Assembly: GCA_964555295.1 (NCBI GenBank) | Contig: CAZKRL010000006.1 | Location: 46,056 to 110,055 of the forward strand | Source: CAZKRL01 sp964555295 | GTDB taxonomy: Bacteria; Bacteroidota; Bacteroidia; Flavobacteriales_D; Sanyastnellaceae | Direction: 5' to 3' | DNA: 64,000 bases | Made by a program: the position numbers and the translations under genes | Part shown: positions 59,067 through 64,000 of the stretch, one piece after another | Position numbering within the stretch: position 1 is the first letter of the stretch | How the letters are laid out: every line of letters starts with the position of its first letter | Notes under the pieces: generated by a model | The model's input: the letters and a program-made list of their open reading frames with translations, nothing else | What the model was told of the DNA's origin: nothing | Database searches by the model: none

Positions 59067-60137
59067 ATGAATAAAATCCATAACTTCAGTGCAGGTCCCT
59101 CCATTCTTCCCCAAGAAGTAATTGAGCAGAGTTCAAAGGCGATATTAGAGTTCGATGAGATGGGGCTATCCCTGTTGGAAATTTCCCATCGCTCTAAAAA
59201 TTTCGAGAGAGTAATGGATGAGGCACGCCAATTGGTTAAGGACATCCTGAGATTATCCTCGCAATACGAAGTACTCTTTCTGCAAGGTGGTGCAACCTTA
59301 GGATTCCACACGGTGGCAATGAATATGATGAAAGAGGGCGGTAAAGCTGCCTATGCGAATACCGGAGTTTGGGCAGCAGGGGCGATAAAAGAAGCCAAAC
59401 TCACAGGTCAAGTGGATGTTGTTGCCGACTCATCGGACAAAAATCACAGCTATATTCCATCGTTCGAGATCAATGGTGACTGGGACTATTTTCATTACAC
59501 CTCCAACAACACCATATATGGCACACAATATCAACAAGCGCCAAAGAGTAATGTGCCATTGGTTTGTGATATGAGTTCAGACATATTCTCACGAAATTTC
59601 AATGCCAATGACTTCGGACTTATTTACGCAGGAGCGCAAAAGAATATGGGTCCTGCAGGTACTGTGATGTACATAGTTAACAAAGAACTTTTGGGAAAAA
59701 GCGGACGCAAACTGCCCGCTTATTTAGATCTGCAAGCTCATATTGAAAAGGAAAGCATGTACAATACCCCGCCTGTATTCGCAATATATGCGACAATGCT
59801 TACCTTGAGATGGGTCAAAAACAATGGCGGATTAAATGGCATGGAAGAAAGGAACTTTGCGAAACAAAAATTGTTCTATGACGAGTTGGATCGTAATGAA
59901 CTTTTTCATGGACATAGCATACCCGAATCAAGATCATGGATGAATGCGACATTCCGACTGAATGATGAAACTCACGCAAATGAATTTGATGCAATGTGGA
60001 AAAAAGCAGGAATTTCGGGTATAGCCGGACATCGCTCCGTGGGTGGTTATCGCGCATCCATGTACAATGCACTGCCGATTGAAAGTGTTGCTGCACTTAC
60101 ACAAGTGATGAAAGAATTTGAAAGAACAAAAGGATAA
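59067..60137 (+). CDS. serC: Phosphoserine aminotransferase
   Basis: This 356-residue enzyme has MNKIHNFSAGPSILPQEVIE at the start. QYEVLFLQGGATLGFHTVAM and IYAGAQKNMGPAGTV follow, with PLP lysine Lys192, then NTPPVFAIYATMLTLRWVKN and GHRSVGGYRASMYNALPIES. It converts 3-phosphohydroxypyruvate plus glutamate to phosphoserine, and can also serve pyridoxine synthesis. It is full length. serA follows after 4 nt, and DUF1015 and yggS continue the operon. Confidence 0.97.
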   Translation: MNKIHNFSAGPSILPQEVIEQSSKAILEFDEMGLSLLEISHRSKNFERVMDEARQLVKDILRLSSQYEVLFLQGGATLGFHTVAMNMMKEGGKAAYANTGVWAAGAIKEAKLTGQVDVVADSSDKNHSYIPSFEINGDWDYFHYTSNNTIYGTQYQQAPKSNVPLVCDMSSDIFSRNFNANDFGLIYAGAQKNMGPAGTVMYIVNKELLGKSGRKLPAYLDLQAHIEKESMYNTPPVFAIYATMLTLRWVKNNGGLNGMEERNFAKQKLFYDELDRNELFHGHSIPESRSWMNATFRLNDETHANEFDAMWKKAGISGIAGHRSVGGYRASMYNALPIESVAALTQVMKEFERTKG

Positions 60138-60141
60138 AGCA

Positions 60142-61104
60142 ATGAAAATACTGGCCAATGACGGCATCGATGCGAATGGCAAAGCTGCAATTGAAGCTTT
60201 GGGCTGTGAGGTTCACACCGATAAAGTTGCGCAGCAAGATCTTATCGACGCCATCAATAAAGAACAATACATTGGATTGCTCGTGCGAAGTGCGACCACT
60301 GCCAGAAAGGATCTCATCGATGCTTGTACCAGTTTAAAATTTATCGGCCGCGGCGGTGTTGGAATCGACAACATAGACGCGGAATACGCAAGAGAGAAAG
60401 GGCTTGTAGTATTTAACACACCCGCCTCAAGCTCACAGGCAGTGGCAGAGCTGGTAATGGCAAAAATTTTTGCAACTGCCAGGGGCATATACGATGCCGG
60501 GAGAAATATGCCAAGTGCCGATGCCAAGCAATTCGAGAGTCTAAAAAAGCAATATGGCAAAGGATTCGAACTTAGGGGCAAAACTCTTGGCATTATTGGC
60601 TTTGGTAGAATTGGTCGCTCACTCGCAGAATATGCTATCGGTTGCGGTATGTCGGTTGTAGTAACCGACCGTAATATCAACGAACAACCCACATTATCAT
60701 TCCAAATCGCTGGCCAAACCATTCAAATTTCCTTACCTGTATTATCGATAAAAGAATTACTTGGCTGTTCTGATGTTGTGTCTATTCATGTGCCCAAGCA
60801 ACCAGGTGGTGCACCAGTTATCGGCAATGAAGAATTTTCATTTCTCAAAAAAGGTACCGTGCTAATCAACACCTCACGAGGTGGGGTAATAGATGAAAAA
60901 CTCTTGTTACATCATCTCAATAATGGGTTAGTGATAAGTGCATGTCTCGATGTTTTCGAGGGCGAGCCCAATGTGAATCCTGAGATATTATCACACCCCG
61001 CAATAATTTGCACTCCTCACATTGGGGCTGCAACTATGGAGGCTCAATCAAGAATTGGTTATGAACTCGCGGAAAACATCAGGAAAATTCTCACTTCGAA
61101 CTGA
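60142..61104 (+). CDS. serA: D-3-phosphoglycerate dehydrogenase, short form
   Basis: From ATG 60142, 4 nt after serC, the enzyme has 320 residues. The D-isomer 2-hydroxyacid dehydrogenase fold includes FIGRGGVGIDNIDAEYAREK, VFNTPASSSQAVAEL and the NAD site GKTLGIIGFGRIGRSLAEYA. NTSRGGVIDEKLLLHHL (catalytic Arg) and TPHIGAATMEAQ (catalytic His, with its Glu partner upstream) follow. It lacks the C-terminal ACT domain of long PGDH, so serine feedback control is probably absent. It oxidises 3-phosphoglycerate, the first step of serine synthesis. Placing it directly after serC is decisive for the assignment. Confidence 0.93.
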   Translation: MKILANDGIDANGKAAIEALGCEVHTDKVAQQDLIDAINKEQYIGLLVRSATTARKDLIDACTSLKFIGRGGVGIDNIDAEYAREKGLVVFNTPASSSQAVAELVMAKIFATARGIYDAGRNMPSADAKQFESLKKQYGKGFELRGKTLGIIGFGRIGRSLAEYAIGCGMSVVVTDRNINEQPTLSFQIAGQTIQISLPVLSIKELLGCSDVVSIHVPKQPGGAPVIGNEEFSFLKKGTVLINTSRGGVIDEKLLLHHLNNGLVISACLDVFEGEPNVNPEILSHPAIICTPHIGAATMEAQSRIGYELAENIRKILTSN

Positions 61105-61113
61105 GTCTTCAAT

Positions 61114-62325
61114 ATGGAAGTTATTCCCTTTCGTGCTGTAAGACCAGCCAGCGATAAAGTGCATCTCGTTGCAACCCGTTCGTATGTCAGCTACACTCCA
61201 GCGCAGCTTCGATCTAAACTCAACGAGAACCCCTACAGCTTTCTTCACATTATTCACCCCGATTATTCCAAGGACAAACTGCACAGTGCAAATAATTTAA
61301 CAGAGCGGTTTCAAAAGGTTCGTTCACGTTATCTTCAATTCCTTAATGACGGAATATTAAAACGTGACGAATCCCCCAACTTTTATGTTTACCGTCAAAC
61401 AACAGGCGAACAACAATACACCGGCATCATTGGCGCTATTTCCATCGCCGATTATAACAACGGGAAAATTAAAAAACATGAACTCACCATTGCCAAGCGC
61501 GAAAACACATTTACCCACTACCTCGATGTCACAGGGATAAACGCTGAACCGGTTCTACTTGTCAATAAAAACAGTGACTCACTAAGAAATATTTTGAGCT
61601 CAATAACCGCAACTAAACCGGAATATCACTTCACAACAACGGATAAAAAAACACATGAGATTTGGATTGTAAATGATTTTGAATCCATAAGAGAGATCAG
61701 AACAGAATTCGACCAATCAAGCGCACTGTATATTGCAGATGGTCACCATCGATGCAGCAGTAGCGCTAACCTTGCAGATAAAAGACAGGAAGAACAGCGT
61801 GGAGGAGGTAATTATGATCATTGCTTAGCATTCATCCTCGACGAGAACGAGGTAAAAATCCATGAGTTCAATCGCATTATCAAAGATTTAGGCAACCATA
61901 CTGCCGAATCATTCCTTAAGAAATTGAAAGAGAATTTTGTTATTGAGAAAATAGATAAGCCAATAACGCCTGCTATAAAAGGCAAGTGGACAATGTACTT
62001 GGATAAGAAGTGGTACTCAGTCAGACATAACTGCGGCAGTGATATCCCAGACACAGAAATTCTTTCTCAACAAATCTTAGCCCATGTATTGGGGATTCAC
62101 GATTTGCGGAAAGACAAACGCATTGAGTTTTGCGAGGGCCCAAAAGGAATAGATTTTATCAGAAAGAAAGTGGATCAGAACAAAGGTGGCGTCGGATTTA
62201 TGATGCCGCCAGTTACAGTAGAGGAACTCAAACGCACGGCAGATATGAGTCTAACAATGTCACCAAAAAGCACTTGGATCGAACCCAAACTCAGAAGCGG
62301 TTTGATTGTTTATGAACTCGAATGA
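61114..62325 (+). CDS. DUF1015-family protein in a serine-biosynthesis operon
   Basis: This 403-residue protein has the DUF1015 pattern: VIPFRAVRPASDKVHLVATR at the start, IIHPDYSK, FYVYRQTTGEQQYTGIIGAI, ALYIADGHHRCSSSANLADK (residues about 206-225) and a C-terminal KGGVGFMMPPVTVEELKRTA. The DGHHR motif resembles the nucleotide-binding signature of the ParB/sulfiredoxin fold, members of which include serine kinases in archaea. This resemblance is my reading. It lies 9 nt after serA and overlaps yggS by 4 nt, so it should act in serine or PLP metabolism. No phosphoserine phosphatase (serB) is present in the window. Confidence 0.88.
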   Translation: MEVIPFRAVRPASDKVHLVATRSYVSYTPAQLRSKLNENPYSFLHIIHPDYSKDKLHSANNLTERFQKVRSRYLQFLNDGILKRDESPNFYVYRQTTGEQQYTGIIGAISIADYNNGKIKKHELTIAKRENTFTHYLDVTGINAEPVLLVNKNSDSLRNILSSITATKPEYHFTTTDKKTHEIWIVNDFESIREIRTEFDQSSALYIADGHHRCSSSANLADKRQEEQRGGGNYDHCLAFILDENEVKIHEFNRIIKDLGNHTAESFLKKLKENFVIEKIDKPITPAIKGKWTMYLDKKWYSVRHNCGSDIPDTEILSQQILAHVLGIHDLRKDKRIEFCEGPKGIDFIRKKVDQNKGGVGFMMPPVTVEELKRTADMSLTMSPKSTWIEPKLRSGLIVYELE

Positions 62326-62984
62326 GCATTTGTGAGGCAATAAGACAACTTGAAGATGAGCTACCAAAACATGTTAAGCTCATTGCTGTTTCCAAGTTGA
62401 AGGGAGTTGATAAGATCCGTGAGGCCTTTGCTTGCGGTCAACGTGCTTTCGGAGAAAACTACGTTCAAGAATTGATTGAAAAGCAACCAAAACTTCCAAG
62501 TGAAATAGAATGGCATTTCATTGGACATCTTCAGAGCAATAAAGTCAAATATATTGCGCCCTTTGTCAGCTGTATTCACAGCGTTGACAGTATCAGATTA
62601 CTGCAAGAAATTAACAAGCAGGGGATGAAGCATCAGAGAAAAATATCATGCTTACTCCAATTGCATCTTGGTGAGGAAGATTCCAAACATGGATTCCCAC
62701 TTCATGAGATAAACACTGTTGTAGAGAAGATTTTGTCGATGTCACTGGAGGGTATCAATATCAGCGGCGTAATGGGAATGGGTAGTTTATCAGATGATAG
62801 CAACATCACTGCCAGCGAATTCACTGCACTAGCAACGGTTTATAAGCAACTCAAGGTAAAATACTTTTATCAGAGCAACTCTTTCAATGAAATTTCCATG
62901 GGAATGAGCGGTGACTATAGAATAGCCATCGACAAAGGCAGCACCATGGTTCGAATCGGTAGTACCATTTTTGGCAATAGATAA
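62322..62984 (+). CDS. YggS-type PLP homeostasis protein
   Basis: This 220-residue protein of the YggS/PROSC family has KLIAVSKLKGVDKIREAFAC (PLP lysine in VSK), GQRAFGENYVQELIEKQPKL, IEWHFIGHLQSNKVKYIAPF and MGMSGDYRIAIDKGSTMVRI. It binds PLP without clear enzymatic activity and keeps free PLP low. It overlaps DUF1015 by 4 nt (ATGA). The presence of PLP-dependent SerC in the same operon fits. Confidence 0.95.
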   Translation: MSICEAIRQLEDELPKHVKLIAVSKLKGVDKIREAFACGQRAFGENYVQELIEKQPKLPSEIEWHFIGHLQSNKVKYIAPFVSCIHSVDSIRLLQEINKQGMKHQRKISCLLQLHLGEEDSKHGFPLHEINTVVEKILSMSLEGINISGVMGMGSLSDDSNITASEFTALATVYKQLKVKYFYQSNSFNEISMGMSGDYRIAIDKGSTMVRIGSTIFGNR

Positions 62985-63215
62985 ATGAATAACAGACAAT
63001 CGAAAATTTACATAGGTCTTGCGCCTGTGCTCTTTGGCTTAAGCTGGTATATCTCTCATCGCATGTATACCGATTTCCTCAAGAGTGGCGAAAGCGGCAA
63101 TGGTTTTCATGGTGAAGACCACGCAATCGTATATGCAACAATTTTTACGTCAGTATACCTTGTCGCCTATTTCGTAATCAAGGATTTATACAGCAAAGGA
63201 AAATCCATGCGCTAA
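62985..63215 (+). CDS. Small two-helix membrane protein
   Basis: The 76-residue protein starts directly after the yggS stop (TAAATG) with no gap. Two hydrophobic segments (residues about 8-24 and 48-66) are joined by a polar loop with SGESGNGFHGEDHA. The C-terminus is basic (SKGKSMR). I do not recognise a family. Its tight position suggests co-translation with the serine/PLP operon, but the function is unknown. Confidence 0.7.
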   Translation: MNNRQSKIYIGLAPVLFGLSWYISHRMYTDFLKSGESGNGFHGEDHAIVYATIFTSVYLVAYFVIKDLYSKGKSMR

Positions 63216-63223
63216 TTATACGA

Positions 63224-63910
63224 TCAGAAATACCTCACATTTGAAGTGAGCTTTTGACTATTCTTGATCATATCATACCGAAAGACTATTTCATGGCTGG
63301 TATAACCACTCAACCCTCCAACGGAAGCATCAAAAGCATAACCTAGTTGAATCTCATCGGTAACATTACCGCCTAATGATATACCGATTGCATCACCGTA
63401 TCTTCCCATGAGCCCGAACCAAAAAAGATCTTTATAGACCGCAGTTGCCGACAAATCCATAGATACCGGAGCCCCAGAAGTGATTCTGGCCATAACAACA
63501 GGCCGCAACAGAATATCCGAAGTTATCTGAATCGCAGCTCCTCCGTTAAAGCAAATCTGACGTTGAGCCGACATAATATTCAAACCACCTCCATTGGACT
63601 TGTACTTGCTATTGATCATTCTTGGCGAAGCAACACCCACATAGTATTTATCATATGTATAGATAGCACCGAAGCCAACATTCATCGCCATTTTGCTCCT
63701 TACGTTTCCCGCAAATAATGCGTCATTGCCTTCATTTAGACTCAGCTCTCCAAAGTTTGCATTACTGAACATACCTGAAAGTTTGACCCCGTATCTCAAG
63801 AAGGACTTTTCAGAAAATCGCAACTGATGTGAAGCATCCAATCCCATGGTGGTGGTTGCCAATGGGCCAATTCTGTCGGAGCTTAGAGAAAAACTGAAGA
63901 CTTCCCTTAA
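63224..63910 (-). pseudogene. PorP/SprF-like T9SS outer-membrane protein, lacking the N-terminal part
   Basis: The frame is open from 63910 (stop at 63913-63911) down to 63224. It begins REVFSFSLSSDRIGPLATTT and continues MGLDASHQLRFSEKSFLRYG, KLSGMFSNANFGELSLNEG and YYVGVASPRM, ending SHEIVFRYDMIKNSQK. This matches the middle and C-terminal part of PorP/SprF proteins, which bind and stabilise type B cargo at the outer membrane. The usual signal peptide and DPxxSQYMFN-type start, about 90 residues, are missing. No in-frame ATG exists at the right place; a TTG at 63862 gives a 212-residue product without signal. A TATATTTG box lies at 63929-63922. The window ends 90 nt upstream, so a split gene, rather than decay, remains possible. 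Confidence 0.7.
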
Positions 63911-64000
63911 TTAGCTACAGTCAAATATATAATTTATTGTATTTGGTGATGTATTTGTCCTGTTGAAATGTGGGAAACTCTGTATAGCCTCGCGGGTGGG

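Overview
The window looks like a chromosomal segment of a Bacteroidota bacterium, probably a Flavobacteriales-like or related environmental lineage. The evidence is a fused SecDF, type IX secretion (T9SS) cargo with type A and type B C-terminal sorting domains, PorP/SprF-like and DUF5723 outer-membrane proteins, many lipoproteins, and upstream boxes resembling the Bacteroidota promoter TTG-N(17-23)-TAnnTTTG. I see no CRISPR array, complete insertion sequence, prophage, tRNA or rRNA. The one structured RNA gene is rnpB (RNase P RNA).

Layout. 1-7.1 kb: end of cinA, rpmB, a SUMF1-like lipoprotein, secDF, and a HEAT-repeat/cyclophilin lipoprotein. 7.2-14.0 kb: an accessory stretch with an orphan hybrid-free histidine kinase, a decayed T9SS type B domain, an hxlR-VOC-AHSA1 operon divergent from an NADP-oxidoreductase-like gene across a clear inverted-repeat operator, a SIMPL-domain gene, a second 5'-truncated copy of the oxidoreductase, DoxX and a muramidase-like protein. 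14.1-18.9 kb: a WYL regulator with DUF1801, then the translation operon thrS-infC-rpmI-rplT; infC starts at ATT and the operon closes with a strong terminator. 19.0-22.0 kb: an NHLRC2-like protein and gcvT.

22.1-26.6 kb: a compact surface-sugar cluster (DegT aminotransferase, polysaccharide-deacetylase-like, FemAB/GNAT-like, second DegT-like aminotransferase, and a convergent NeuD-type acetyltransferase). 26.8-35.6 kb: envelope genes (DUF5723, M28-PDZ peptidase, FISUMP lipoprotein, PD40 propeller, AlbA_2 protein, TamA/BamA-like lipoprotein) and a TrmH methyltransferase. 35.3-41.6 kb, minus strand: DUF551, PaaG-like hydratase/isomerase, BioY, M1 peptidase, MFS transporter, di-haem oxidoreductase lipoprotein.

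41.7-51.6 kb: SRPBCC, GH3, deoxynucleoside kinase, T9SS type B protein, aldo/keto reductase, trmD-rarA, and a FISUMP protein with a T9SS type A tail. 51.9-57 kb: rnpB, a UPF0173 hydrolase, parA-parB, DUF58, mnmA. 57.1-58.9 kb: an ECF sigma factor with a membrane PKD protein. 59.1-63.2 kb: serC-serA-DUF1015-yggS-small membrane protein, a serine/PLP operon. The right edge carries an apparently 5'-truncated PorP/SprF gene.

Most genes are housekeeping or ordinary Bacteroidota envelope functions, and I do not see an unmistakable new defence or mobile system. The best candidates for something undescribed are the sigma/PKD membrane pair, the five-gene surface-sugar cluster, the DUF1015 protein inside the serine operon, and the mosaic partial duplication around the HxlR locus.
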